From Oribacterium sp. C9 (GTDB lineage: Bacteria > Bacillota > Clostridia > Lachnospirales > Lachnospiraceae), in contig NZ_MUHW01000023.1 of NCBI RefSeq assembly GCF_002007235.1, forward strand, positions 1 to 64,000: a stretch of DNA of 64,000 nt, written 5' to 3'. The notes under the pieces were generated by a model that worked only from the letters and a program-made list of their open reading frames with translations, ran no database searches and had not been told where the DNA came from. A program made the translations under genes and the position numbers. Shown in pieces: positions 15,731 to 23,723 of the stretch (positions are counted from its first letter, which is position 1; each line of letters opens with the position of its first letter).

Positions 15731-16099
15731 CTAAGAATTTCTATCATGCGACAGCCAATCCTTAAGCACTAAAGCATTATTGTGTTCTTCATCTTTTGCG
15801 GAATAGAGCAACGTTATGTTCAAAGATCCAAGATGCACGTTCACAAATCCAAGTAATCTTTCAGCATCTTCTGAAGCATCAAGCTCCTCCATGTACTTCT
15901 TTCGAAATTCAGGATATTTCTTCGGATCATGGTTAAACCATTTCCGAAGCTCAATAGATGGCGCAATTTCCTTTTCCCATGCATTAATTGCCGCTGATTC
16001 TTTCTTTATTCCCCTTGGCCAAAGCCGGTCAACAAGTATCCTTATCCCATCGTTTTCCTCTGGTGCTTCGTAAATTCTCTTAGTCCTGATACTGTACAT
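15731..16099 (-). CDS. DUF488 (YeaO-like) protein
   Basis: This 122-residue protein has the DUF488 signature: RILVDRLWPRGIKKE, then APSIELRKWFNHDP and ITLLYSAKDEEHNNA. The ATG at 16099 has GAGG upstream. The family is widespread and its biochemical function is unknown. It follows the GNAT gene after about 20 bp and shares its terminator, so the two form an operon. Confidence 0.88.
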   Translation of the reverse strand: MYSIRTKRIYEAPEENDGIRILVDRLWPRGIKKESAAINAWEKEIAPSIELRKWFNHDPKKYPEFRKKYMEELDASEDAERLLGFVNVHLGSLNITLLYSAKDEEHNNALVLKDWLSHDRNS

Positions 16100-16119
16100 A
16101 CATTGTCGCCTCAATTCAT

Positions 16120-16878
16120 CTAGAAATTAAGTCTTATCTCCATCTCATGCCATTTTTCACCGCCCCACTCGGATGCGGACTCTCCCAGGTCATCAAATCC
16201 AAACTTCCTGTACATTTTTATCTTTTCCTTATGGCATGTCAAAACAAGTCTCTTCCGTCCTCGAGCCTGCTCTTTCCTGCAATAATTGAAAACAAGTTCC
16301 CTGGCAAGGCCCATTTTTCTGTACTCCGGAAGGACGTCAAGGCCCATAATCATTACTGTTTCTCCATCAGGCTCATGAAGGCTTTCATCAGTGAAAAATT
16401 CATCCCTGAATATACGTTCATTTGTTGCTATGCCATTCAGGAATCCTACAATCTTTCCATCATTTTCCCTGTCTTTAATCACCAAAAACAGATCCGACGC
16501 AACTTTGATACGTGCCTTCATATGTTCCGGGGTGCATGCTTCATTTGGAGGGAAGCATATCTGTTCGATCTTCACAACTTCATCTGATAACTCAGGTTTG
16601 ATTTCACAAAACTCAAAACGTTTATATATCCCCGGTTCTTTTACATCAAGTTCTGACAGCATACGTCTTGCTCTCTCACGACCTTTATCCGTAAGATATG
16701 CATACTTGATGCTCTTTGGATTAATGATAAGGTCTTCCTCATCAAGTCTATCCATCGCATCAAAATCATAGTTCTTCCACGCAAGTTCATTAAAAGGCCT
16801 GCCTTCTCCGTCATTAAAACGTGTAAGATACATAAGTGCCAGTATCATGTCATCAATGGCTTCTTCCCGTGTCCTCAT
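16120..16878 (-). CDS. DUF6429-GNAT acetyltransferase fusion
   Basis: This is a 252-residue, two-domain protein. Residues 1-75 form a small helical, winged-helix-like domain of DUF6429 type (IDDMILALMYLTRF; NYDFDAMDRLDEEDLI; YLTDKGRERARRML). Residues 85-252 are a GNAT fold with an acetyl-CoA loop (VLPEYRKMGLARELV) and the late KMYRKFGF motif. The C-terminal half should transfer an acetyl group to an amine on an unknown substrate; the N-terminal domain may bind DNA or a partner. The first gene of a two-gene operon with the DUF488 gene. Confidence 0.82.
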   Translation of the reverse strand: MRTREEAIDDMILALMYLTRFNDGEGRPFNELAWKNYDFDAMDRLDEEDLIINPKSIKYAYLTDKGRERARRMLSELDVKEPGIYKRFEFCEIKPELSDEVVKIEQICFPPNEACTPEHMKARIKVASDLFLVIKDRENDGKIVGFLNGIATNERIFRDEFFTDESLHEPDGETVMIMGLDVLPEYRKMGLARELVFNYCRKEQARGRKRLVLTCHKEKIKMYRKFGFDDLGESASEWGGEKWHEMEIRLNF

Positions 16879-16963
16879 TTTCCTTTATCCTTTCAAGCTG
16901 GACTTCTCTTACAGACAAAATATGTCCTGTGCCAGTCTTTTTCCGCTTTCTGTTTTCATTATT

Positions 16964-17160
16964 TTACTCATAAAATTCTCGATGTTTTCCGTTTGTATTT
17001 CCATACTTTTCACGGCAAATGGGACAGGCAATATCGTGGGTAATTGCGGCAACTTCAAGGATAAACTGTGTGTCCTTATTAATCCCTTCTAATTCTCCGA
17101 TGGTTTTTGCATACGTCCATACGCGGATAAGATGGTCGATATCATGAATGTTGCCATTGC
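16964..17160 (-). pseudogene. HD-domain phosphohydrolase remnant
   Basis: About 64 codons are open on the minus strand, with HDIDHLIRVWTYAKTIGEL, GINKDTQFILEVAAITHDI and KYGNTNGKHREFYE, then TAA at 16964-16966. These are recognisable pieces of a small HD-domain protein, including the metal-binding HD of ITHDI. The start is lost (a stop lies in frame just upstream, and the preceding Met is out of frame), and the C-terminus is short for the family. Confidence 0.65.
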
Positions 17161-17271
17161 CTCTTTAAGACTATGTCTACTCCTATTGTCGCTAATATAT
17201 TTTTCTTAATAATATACGTGTTTTTGCTTAAAAATACCACTATATTGCTAGAAATTAAATTTTTCTACGAA

Positions 17272-17293
17272 ATAGGTGCCTGTCACTGTGAAC
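17272..17293 (+). repeat. dispersed repeat, single arm
   Basis: This copy of GGTGCCTGTCACTGTGAAC directly abuts the AraC remnant and shares 28 identical bases with the copy at 14664-14685. Confidence 0.8.
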
Positions 17294-17499
17294 TCCAGGC
17301 TGTAAACATCAGCATGCCGGAAAACTCCTATGAGCAGAATCTCATGCTTAAGCTTCTTAACTATATAGAAAGCGAATACAAAAACGCTGCCCTTTCCGAT
17401 TTTATCGAAAAGAACAGCTACTTTCACAGGATATTCCGTGAAAACTTCGGCATGTCACCTAGGGAATACAGGCTTAAATATTTGGCAAGCTCACAGTAA
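17294..17499 (+). pseudogene. AraC-family regulator remnant with internal deletion
   Basis: The frame that ends at 17499 encodes LLNYIESEYKNAALSDF joined directly to NSYFHRIFRENFGMSPREYR. In intact AraC regulators the first segment (start of the DNA-binding domain) and the second (second helix-turn-helix) are separated by about 45-50 residues, which are missing here. The 5' end runs into the dispersed repeat. The fragment cannot be a working regulator. Confidence 0.75.
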
Positions 17500-18790
17500 A
17501 ACATGTTCTGTAGTTTTCCGAAACCACAGAGATCGAACCATGGTGGGAATCAGCAATAGCTTTTGCTATGGCAAGACCAAGTCCATAATGACCGTTCAGC
17601 TCCCGGGAACTGTCACTTCTGTAAAATCTCTCAAAAAGCCTGGCCAGCTCCTCTTTCGGGATATTTTCACCGGGGTTGGATATTCTGAATATGAGATTCT
17701 TTCCCTCTGATTTCAAGGATGTCTTGATTTTATCGTCACCATATGAACTGCTTGCATGGGATATGGCGTTGTCTGTCAATGTTGTAATAAGCTGACCCAG
17801 CTGAGCTTCATTTCCCTGTAAATGAATATCAGGCTCTATATCTGATTCCATTATGAAACCTTTTTCAAAAGCCAGCATTTCAAATGGCAGTATGCAGCCC
17901 TCGGCAAGTCTTGAAAAATCCACGTCCTGAAAGACCGGTTCCGTGTTTTCAGTCCTTGCAAGCTCTAGAAGCTGGGTCACCAGCTCCTTCATACGATCAT
18001 TTTCATATATGATATTATCAAGCCATTTATCCTCCCCGAGGGAACGCTTCAAGATCTCAGCATTGGCATTAATGGCAGAAACCGGAGTCTTAAGCTCATG
18101 CCCCGCATCGGAAATGAACTGACGCTGTTTTGTATAGGCCTCTTCCATTGGTCTCATGATACGTTCCGCGAGATAGACAGAGACTATGAAAAAGATAGCT
18201 AAAGCAGCTCCTCCAAAGATCATAGTGTTTCTGAGAAGTGCCATCAGGCTGTCCATCATCACGGAACTGTCCATCATGGTGACATAGACTATATCCTGAT
18301 CTCCATCCGTGAATTCCATGATCCTGAAAATGACCTGCTCCGTCACTCCTTCACTCTTTCCGCTCCGAACCAGCGTTCGTGCCAGAGACTTGAGGCTCTC
18401 GTCACTCATGATGGGTTTAACGTCATTCATGATATCAAGCATCTCTCCGGTTTTTAAAAACTTCACCACGTATAGGACCGCTGCATTTTTTAATCTGTCC
18501 CGATATGTTCCGTTCCTTCTGTCACCGGTGTCTTCTCCCGAACCGGGCATTTCCCGGTCACTTTCAGCTGCCCCGTCTGAATCCGGAACTCCCATAGGTC
18601 CCCTTCCGTTTTCTGCATCTATGGTAAAGCTTTTCAGTATTTCCTGATTATTTCCATAGACAGTACTTCCCGTAGATATGATAATGGTTATCAGTGTGAT
18701 GCCGAGAACAAGCGCAAGGATTCCCATGATAGTAAGAACAATCTTGTTTTTCGTTTTTGCTATAAGTTTATTTTTTTCGCTTAGATTCAT
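17474..18790 (-). CDS. two-component sensor histidine kinase
   Basis: This is a 438-residue membrane kinase. A TM segment at about residues 17-40 and a second at about 190-212 enclose an external sensor region rich in Gly, Asp and Arg. The HisKA motif QFISDAGHELKTPVSA (about residue 232) carries the phospho-acceptor His. The HATPase_c part shows the N box (TDNAISHA), G1 (RISNPGENIP) and G2 (GHYGLGLAIAKAI). The start overlaps the stop of the response regulator gene by four bases (ATGA), so the two are co-translated. The signal is unknown. Confidence 0.93.
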   Translation of the reverse strand: MNLSEKNKLIAKTKNKIVLTIMGILALVLGITLITIIISTGSTVYGNNQEILKSFTIDAENGRGPMGVPDSDGAAESDREMPGSGEDTGDRRNGTYRDRLKNAAVLYVVKFLKTGEMLDIMNDVKPIMSDESLKSLARTLVRSGKSEGVTEQVIFRIMEFTDGDQDIVYVTMMDSSVMMDSLMALLRNTMIFGGAALAIFFIVSVYLAERIMRPMEEAYTKQRQFISDAGHELKTPVSAINANAEILKRSLGEDKWLDNIIYENDRMKELVTQLLELARTENTEPVFQDVDFSRLAEGCILPFEMLAFEKGFIMESDIEPDIHLQGNEAQLGQLITTLTDNAISHASSSYGDDKIKTSLKSEGKNLIFRISNPGENIPKEELARLFERFYRSDSSRELNGHYGLGLAIAKAIADSHHGSISVVSENYRTCFTVSLPNI

Positions 18791-19482
18791 GATATTTCCT
18801 TCGAAATCAGCTTATATCCAAGTCCTCTCAACGCCTTTATCTCCATTTCCGATTTTATGAATTTAAGCTTCTTTCTTGTGAATGAAATGTAGACCTCAAC
18901 GTTATTGTATTCGGCTTCGTTTTCGTAACCCCAGATTTTTAATGCCATGCTTTCCTTATTTATAACTGTTCCGGGATTCGCTAAAAACAGTTCCATGATA
19001 TGAAGTTCCTTTTCGGCAAGCCTCACAGAATCTCCGGTGGAAACATTGCTGAGCATCATGGTTTCATGGTCAAGTTTCAGATCACCTGCTGATAGATTGC
19101 CGCTTTCATCCACTGCATCCATGTTCTTTCTGCGAAGCATCGCCCTGATCCTGGCCAGAAGCTCTCCGGCTTCAAATGGCTTTGTGAGATAGTCATCCGC
19201 GCCGCTGTCCAGACCTTCGATTTTATCATCAAGTCCCGCTTTGGCTGTAAGCATGAGAATGGGTGTTTTTATCCGTGACTTTCTCACTTGCTTTGCGATC
19301 TCATATCCGTTCATCCCAGGAAGCATCACATCAAGTATCAACAGATCATAGATCCCGCTGCAGGCCGCTTCACATCCCGTGTCACCCTCCATGCAGGCAT
19401 CAACCTCGTATTTCTCCTGGCGAAGGATCTCACAAAGTGCCTCTGACATTCTCTTTTCATCCTCTACCAGAAGAATACGCAT
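18787..19482 (-). CDS. OmpR-family response regulator
   Basis: This 231-residue regulator starts at the ATG at 19482 after AAAGGAG. The receiver domain has the acidic pair in LLVEDEKRM, the phosphorylated Asp in LLILDVMLPGMNG, and the conserved Thr and Lys in MLTAKAG and YLTKPF. The C-terminal winged helix ends with KALRGLGYKL. It is the partner of the histidine kinase just downstream. The tannase-like gene lies directly upstream on the same strand and is a possible target, though no binding site was identified. Confidence 0.94.
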   Translation of the reverse strand: MRILLVEDEKRMSEALCEILRQEKYEVDACMEGDTGCEAACSGIYDLLILDVMLPGMNGYEIAKQVRKSRIKTPILMLTAKAGLDDKIEGLDSGADDYLTKPFEAGELLARIRAMLRRKNMDAVDESGNLSAGDLKLDHETMMLSNVSTGDSVRLAEKELHIMELFLANPGTVINKESMALKIWGYENEAEYNNVEVYISFTRKKLKFIKSEMEIKALRGLGYKLISKEIS

Positions 19483-19579
19483 AATGTCTCCTTTCCTCAT
19501 TCATCACTGATGAATCGATAAAACTTTACAAACCGGCAATAACCGGAAAATCAGCTTTGACTTCCCGGTTGTGAAGTTG

Positions 19580-19610
19580 AAATTTTGCCATGATTTCCGT
19601 CTTGGCAAAA
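19580..19610 (-). terminator. possible terminator after the tannase-like gene
   Basis: TTTTGCC / GGCAAAA arms lie 10 bp beyond the stop codon. The T-run is weak, so partial readthrough into the two-component genes is possible. Confidence 0.4.
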
Positions 19611-19618
19611 GTCATCGC

Positions 19619-21703
19619 TTACCTGCTGCAGATCTCATTTATCCAGTCAATGAAGGTTCCTGTTGAAGTACCCTCATCATTACCATGTCTCATATCCCAT
19701 ACAAGACTGTAGTCAACTTCTGCTCCCTGCATCTCTGCCGCAAGAAGAATATTGTATCCTACTGAGAATGATGTGTGCTGATCTGCTGTTCCGCTTCTGT
19801 CTCTCCAGTACTCTGCCGGGTCAACCGCCTTAAGACCATTGTTTCCGAGAAGAATTTCCGTCGCATTCAGAAGATTTGTCTGTGTCTCCACAAGGGAAGC
19901 TTTCTCTCCTGTGAGCGCACCTTCTATATAATCATCCACCTGTTCCTGATCAAATCCATCAAGCTTTGACAGCTCATCGTAATTATTCTTAAGTATCTGT
20001 GCCACGCTTGCGGAGAAGTGAACCGTACCGTCAGTACTGTCTCCGAATGCATCACCCTCAGCAGAATTGTCCATGGTGTCAAATCCCGGTATCGCCTTGT
20101 TTCTGCTGTTCACGAGACCTGTACCTGTCATGAAACCGTCAAGATCAGTAACAGACCAGCTGCCGTCCTCGTTCTTCTGAAGCCATGCAGAATAGTCAGA
20201 GTAAGCAGTTTCAGGGTCAACATCTCCGTTACTTACTGAAGCATTGAGCGCATCGGATATATTCTTTAAGATCGCATCATAGTAGCTTCCCGAACGAAGT
20301 CCTGTAAGTGTCAGTGCATTGCCATCGGAATCATGAAGGTCAAGACTGTTTATATAATCAACAAATGCTTCTGCTTCAAGTTCCTGAAGACGCTTCTCAA
20401 AATCCGTGATGGAACCGTTATAAACTCCGCCTTCATCAGCGAGATTTACCCACCACCATGCATATGCTATGTCTGCGTTTTCTATATCGGCGATAGGGCA
20501 GTAGAGCTGTGCGGCATAGACATTGTCAGGATAAACACTTGTGAAGGTGCCGTCCTCGTTTTTGCTGACTCCGAGAACACCGGATTCATACATATATGCA
20601 TAGTACTCTGACATATTGCCTGATGCGCCAAGCATAGAGCTCATCTGTCCGCCGCCGGAGGTTCCCACGGATATGATCTTCGACATATCTCCCGGTATCA
20701 CATCTGTATTTGCACGAAGCTCAATGATTCCGGACTTCAGATCCACCATCTGGGTAGGGGATTTTCCGGTAATGTTTCCCTCTTCATCAACTGCATCCCT
20801 GCTCCTTCCGCCTGCGGAAACGTAGATCATGCCTTCCTCAAGGTATGAAGAATCGGCGGCTTTCGGTGAACTTGATTTCCATCCGCCCATCTCATTGAGA
20901 TATACAACAGGTGCAGTATCGGCAGTGTAGTTTCCCACCTGAGCCTCATGATCGATGCCTGTGACATTACCCTCGGAATCAGTTACCATGTACTCTGCCG
21001 GGACATAAACAAGCATGGTCTGGTAATCAGTGTTGGTAATGTTTGCGTTGGTGTAAACACCCTGATAAACGGTGCCCTGATTCATGCCCATCATGCCTCC
21101 CGGCATACCGCCCATCATTCCGCCATGACCTTTCTCCGCAGCATTTTTCTCCGGGGGATTTTCTCCCTGAGCATTTCCGGAAGTGTTCATGTTCTTATCT
21201 CCGGATTTTGCATTTCCCTGCGGCATCTCTCCGGCAGGAGCATGACCTCCATCGCCGCTTCCGCCTGCAAGATCTATGGATTCCTGATTGTTCGCTCCGA
21301 CATTTATGGCATGCTGCTCTGCCTCAACAGGCTCTCCGTTCTCATCAACAGCCGCAAGAATGTAGTATTTCCCATCCTCGCTCAGTATCCATTTATATAC
21401 TCCTGCTTCGATTCCGGCAGAGTAGTCAAGATATATGGACGCGTCAATGTTTGCATTTGCAACTTCGGACACATATTTTGAAGCATCTTCATTTTCAGTT
21501 TTTGAAGAAGCCTCTGCTGCCTCTTTTTTCTCTGTGTTCTCCATCTCCGTACCTCCTGAAGTTTCCGTAACTTCTGTAACCGATCCGTCTGCTTCAGCCG
21601 CAGAATTTGAAGATGGCGCAGGAACATCTATAGAAGCTGTTCCACAGCCTGTCATGAACATAGTGGCTGTCAGTCCTATTGCAACGATTTTCTTTATTCT
21701 CAT
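19619..21703 (-). CDS. tannase-like alpha/beta-hydrolase lipoprotein
   Basis: This is a 694-residue exported protein. The start ATG at 21703 follows GAGG and gives a lipoprotein signal (MRIKKIVAIGL...FMTGCG, lipid-bearing Cys about residue 20). A low-complexity linker follows, with a Gly/Met-rich stretch (MMGGMPGGMMGMNQ). The catalytic part has the serine nucleophile in SVGTSGGGQMSS and the late His in VWDMRHG. The layout fits subtype-B tannases and related esterases, which hydrolyse gallate or other phenolic esters. It would act on the outer face of the membrane. A long insertion between Ser and His is typical of tannases. The exact substrate is not determined. Confidence 0.7.
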   Translation of the reverse strand: MRIKKIVAIGLTATMFMTGCGTASIDVPAPSSNSAAEADGSVTEVTETSGGTEMENTEKKEAAEASSKTENEDASKYVSEVANANIDASIYLDYSAGIEAGVYKWILSEDGKYYILAAVDENGEPVEAEQHAINVGANNQESIDLAGGSGDGGHAPAGEMPQGNAKSGDKNMNTSGNAQGENPPEKNAAEKGHGGMMGGMPGGMMGMNQGTVYQGVYTNANITNTDYQTMLVYVPAEYMVTDSEGNVTGIDHEAQVGNYTADTAPVVYLNEMGGWKSSSPKAADSSYLEEGMIYVSAGGRSRDAVDEEGNITGKSPTQMVDLKSGIIELRANTDVIPGDMSKIISVGTSGGGQMSSMLGASGNMSEYYAYMYESGVLGVSKNEDGTFTSVYPDNVYAAQLYCPIADIENADIAYAWWWVNLADEGGVYNGSITDFEKRLQELEAEAFVDYINSLDLHDSDGNALTLTGLRSGSYYDAILKNISDALNASVSNGDVDPETAYSDYSAWLQKNEDGSWSVTDLDGFMTGTGLVNSRNKAIPGFDTMDNSAEGDAFGDSTDGTVHFSASVAQILKNNYDELSKLDGFDQEQVDDYIEGALTGEKASLVETQTNLLNATEILLGNNGLKAVDPAEYWRDRSGTADQHTSFSVGYNILLAAEMQGAEVDYSLVWDMRHGNDEGTSTGTFIDWINEICSR

Positions 21704-21849
21704 GATAACCTCATTTCCTTTAAAAGTGACATACTGTGCTTTGAGTGCCACGGGAAAACGTTAGGTGTTTCCCGAAAAGGCAGCCTCACAACCTGTCATA
21801 TTTTTAATTTCGAAGAGATCATAAATCACGAAGCTTGAAGAAAGCTTGA

Positions 21850-21905
21850 AACTGAAAAAAACGCCACACTTATGGATATAAAATCCAATAGCGCGACGGT
21901 TTTTG
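21850..21905 (-). terminator. probable terminator of the wall-repeat protein gene
   Basis: On the minus strand AAAAACCGTCGCGC can pair imperfectly with GTGTGGCGTTTTT, which ends in a run of seven Ts, just after the stop codon at 21916. Confidence 0.45.
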
Positions 21906-21915
21906 CTGAATTCCG

Positions 21916-22461
21916 CTATGTGCTTTTCTTGTAGAATTTCACCACATCTCCGGATTCAATAAAAAGACTGTTGCTGTCCAGATGGTAGTATTCAAGTTCG
22001 TGCCAACCGCTGTATGTTCCGTCTTTCAGCTTCTTCAGTTTCACTACATTGTATGCATCTTTTGCAGTAAGGCTTCCATCCTGATTAAGTGCTACATCTA
22101 CCGATCCGGTTTCCTTTTCAACAGTCGCTTCCATACCAACACGTTTTGTATATGAATACTGATATGTTCCTTCCAGCGGAGATATGATGATACCTGTTTT
22201 TGCCGGCTGCCCGTCCCATGCTCCGTCATCGCCAACATAGTATCCGTCCGGAGTCCATGAGTTCGTAAGCATGGCTCCGGTCGCACCCAGATAGTAATTT
22301 CCCACCCATTTATCGGTTACCGCTACCCCGTCATCACCAAGATAGTACCAGTCATCTTTGACCATGACCCATCTTCCTGCAAAAACGGTCATAACCGTAA
22401 AAACAGAGATTACTGTCATCAATGCCAAAACAACCGAACATCTCATTGCTTTACTTTTCAT
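21916..22461 (-). CDS. secreted protein with cell-wall/glucan-binding repeats
   Basis: This is a 181-residue protein. The ATG at 22461 follows AAGGAGG, and the first ~30 residues form a signal peptide ending near VFAG. Residues 30-85 contain aromatic repeats of the choline/glucan-binding type (WVMVKDDWYYLGDDG; WVGNYYLGATGAML; YYVGDDGAW), each about 20 residues, which usually bind wall teichoic acid or polysaccharide. The C-terminal ~90 residues (LEGTYQYSYTKRVG; YSGWHELEYYHLD) look like a small beta-barrel of unknown role. No enzymatic motif is visible. Confidence 0.78.
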   Translation of the reverse strand: MKSKAMRCSVVLALMTVISVFTVMTVFAGRWVMVKDDWYYLGDDGVAVTDKWVGNYYLGATGAMLTNSWTPDGYYVGDDGAWDGQPAKTGIIISPLEGTYQYSYTKRVGMEATVEKETGSVDVALNQDGSLTAKDAYNVVKLKKLKDGTYSGWHELEYYHLDSNSLFIESGDVVKFYKKST

Positions 22462-22503
22462 GCCAAACCTCCTTACACGCCTGTCTTTGTCTCCCATCAT
22501 TTA

Positions 22504-22800
22504 TTATCCGCCTGCTCCGGGCATAAAAATAGTCTGCCCCAATGGAACACCAAATCGCACTATCCTTTCATCAATTCCATAAGAATGCTCACAGCGTTCC
22601 AGATTCTCGGTCAATGCTGCACCGGAAGAAGCTGTCAGGAGACCGATGATAAACACTGACGATGCCTTCCGAATCAGTTTTATAACAGAAACTCTTTTTC
22701 TGACTGGAACTATGAGCGTATAGATAAACATTGGCATAATAAACAACATGATGATCCTTGCGCTTTTCTCAATTCCTTCATTGACTCCGTAATAGCTCAT
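22504..22800 (-). pseudogene. truncated dicarboxylate/amino-acid:cation symporter
   Basis: The 98-residue frame includes hydrophobic segments and then SSGAALTENLERCEHSYGI and FGVPLGQTIFMPG. These correspond to the serine-rich hairpin and the following helix of DAACS (GltP-type) symporters, where FVLPLGATINMDG is typical. Everything C-terminal of this point, including the substrate-binding helices, is gone, and the N-terminal part is incomplete; the frame is open for some further 30 codons upstream of the listed Met without a clear start. It is a remnant and not a working transporter. Confidence 0.6.
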
Positions 22801-23058
22801 AACAAGTGCAGGAATAATGAAGACCAGAATTCCTACGAACCTCCATTTCGGACAAATATCAGAATAAGCAAGAACAGCGCTCCTTCCCTAAAGAATCTCT
22901 AAAAAAATTTCGGCAAAACTCCCTACATGTATAAGAGAGGGACATCTCCCTCCTGGCTTTTACTATCTCAAGATAAACGCCACATAATGACAGCTATGAT
23001 CGATGTATCTTTTTCAAAAACAAAATCAGATCATTACGAATATATAAATGCGAATTAA

Positions 23059-23064
23059 TATAAT
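23059..23064 (+). promoter_or_regulatory. possible -10 box of the RiPP cluster
   Basis: TATAAT lies about 95 bp before the first precursor ATG. The best upstream hexamer (TTACGA, 23034-23039) is 19 bp away, so the promoter is weakly supported. Confidence 0.35.
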
Positions 23065-23153
23065 AAACTAAACTGCCGATAAAAAAGATAACGCATTATA
23101 GCGGGTGCTTTCTTTTGCAATAGTACTTTTTATAGAAAGGAGATCTGTCAAAT

Positions 23154-23378
23154 ATGGATATCAATGACTTTGATCTAAGTAAATTAAGTCCTGAGCTCAA
23201 AGAAAAACTATCAAAGTGCAGGAGCAAAGAGGAGGTCTTAGATCTTATAAAGACCTCCGGTATAGAACTGACCGATGAGCAGTTGGATCTGTTGTCAGGC
23301 GGCAAAGAGAAAGAATATGGAGATTTTCAGTGTGATGCGTTCAGCGACCCTAACCCATCACCGGGCACTTGCGGTTAA
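23154..23378 (+). CDS. RiPP precursor peptide 1 (Nif11-like leader)
   Basis: This is a 74-residue peptide. Residues 1-50 form an amphipathic leader of Nif11-like type (LSPELKEKLSKC, KEEVLDLIKTSGIELTDEQ, LDLLSGG) ending in a double glycine, the usual cleavage point for export peptidases. The core is 24 residues starting KEKEYGDFQC, with Cys60 and Cys73 and a Pro-rich middle, and it ends in TCG. AAAGGAG lies 11 bases before the ATG. The leader is almost identical to precursor 2 while the core differs, the pattern expected of diversified RiPP substrates. The radical SAM/SPASM enzyme downstream is the probable modifier, perhaps linking Cys to neighbouring residues. Confidence 0.82.
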   Translation: MDINDFDLSKLSPELKEKLSKCRSKEEVLDLIKTSGIELTDEQLDLLSGGKEKEYGDFQCDAFSDPNPSPGTCG

Positions 23379-23430
23379 ACAACTCTGTTCATGCGCAATG
23401 GTACTATTATAGAAAGGAGAAATGTCAAAT

Positions 23431-23661
23431 ATGGATATCAATGGCTTTGATTTAAATAAATTAAGTCCTGAGCTTAAAGAAAAACTATCAAAGTGCAGGA
23501 GCAAGGAGGAGGTCATAGATCTTATAAAGACCTCCGGTATAGAACTGACCGATGAGCAGTTGGATCTGTTGTCAGGCGGCAAAGAAAAAGAATATGGTAG
23601 CTATCAGTGTGATGTGTTCGGCTGCACAGACGTTTATGAATCTACGATAGGTTGCGGTTAA
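23431..23661 (+). CDS. RiPP precursor peptide 2 (Nif11-like leader)
   Basis: This is a 76-residue peptide when started at the ATG (23431) matching precursor 1; another ATG nine bases upstream is possible. The leader differs from precursor 1 at only three of 50 positions and ends in SGG. The core is 26 residues, KEKEYGSYQC followed by a variable part, with Cys60, Cys65 and Cys75, ending in GCG. The DNA from about 23395 to 23590 is a near copy of 23120-23320, so the pair arose by tandem duplication including the ribosome site. No C39 peptidase or transporter gene is nearby. Confidence 0.82.
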   Translation: MDINGFDLNKLSPELKEKLSKCRSKEEVIDLIKTSGIELTDEQLDLLSGGKEKEYGSYQCDVFGCTDVYESTIGCG

Positions 23662-23723
23662 GTGAAGCTGTTCCTGCGGTAAAATTCCAGTACTAAGATT
23701 TATTTCGATTAAACAAAGCATTT

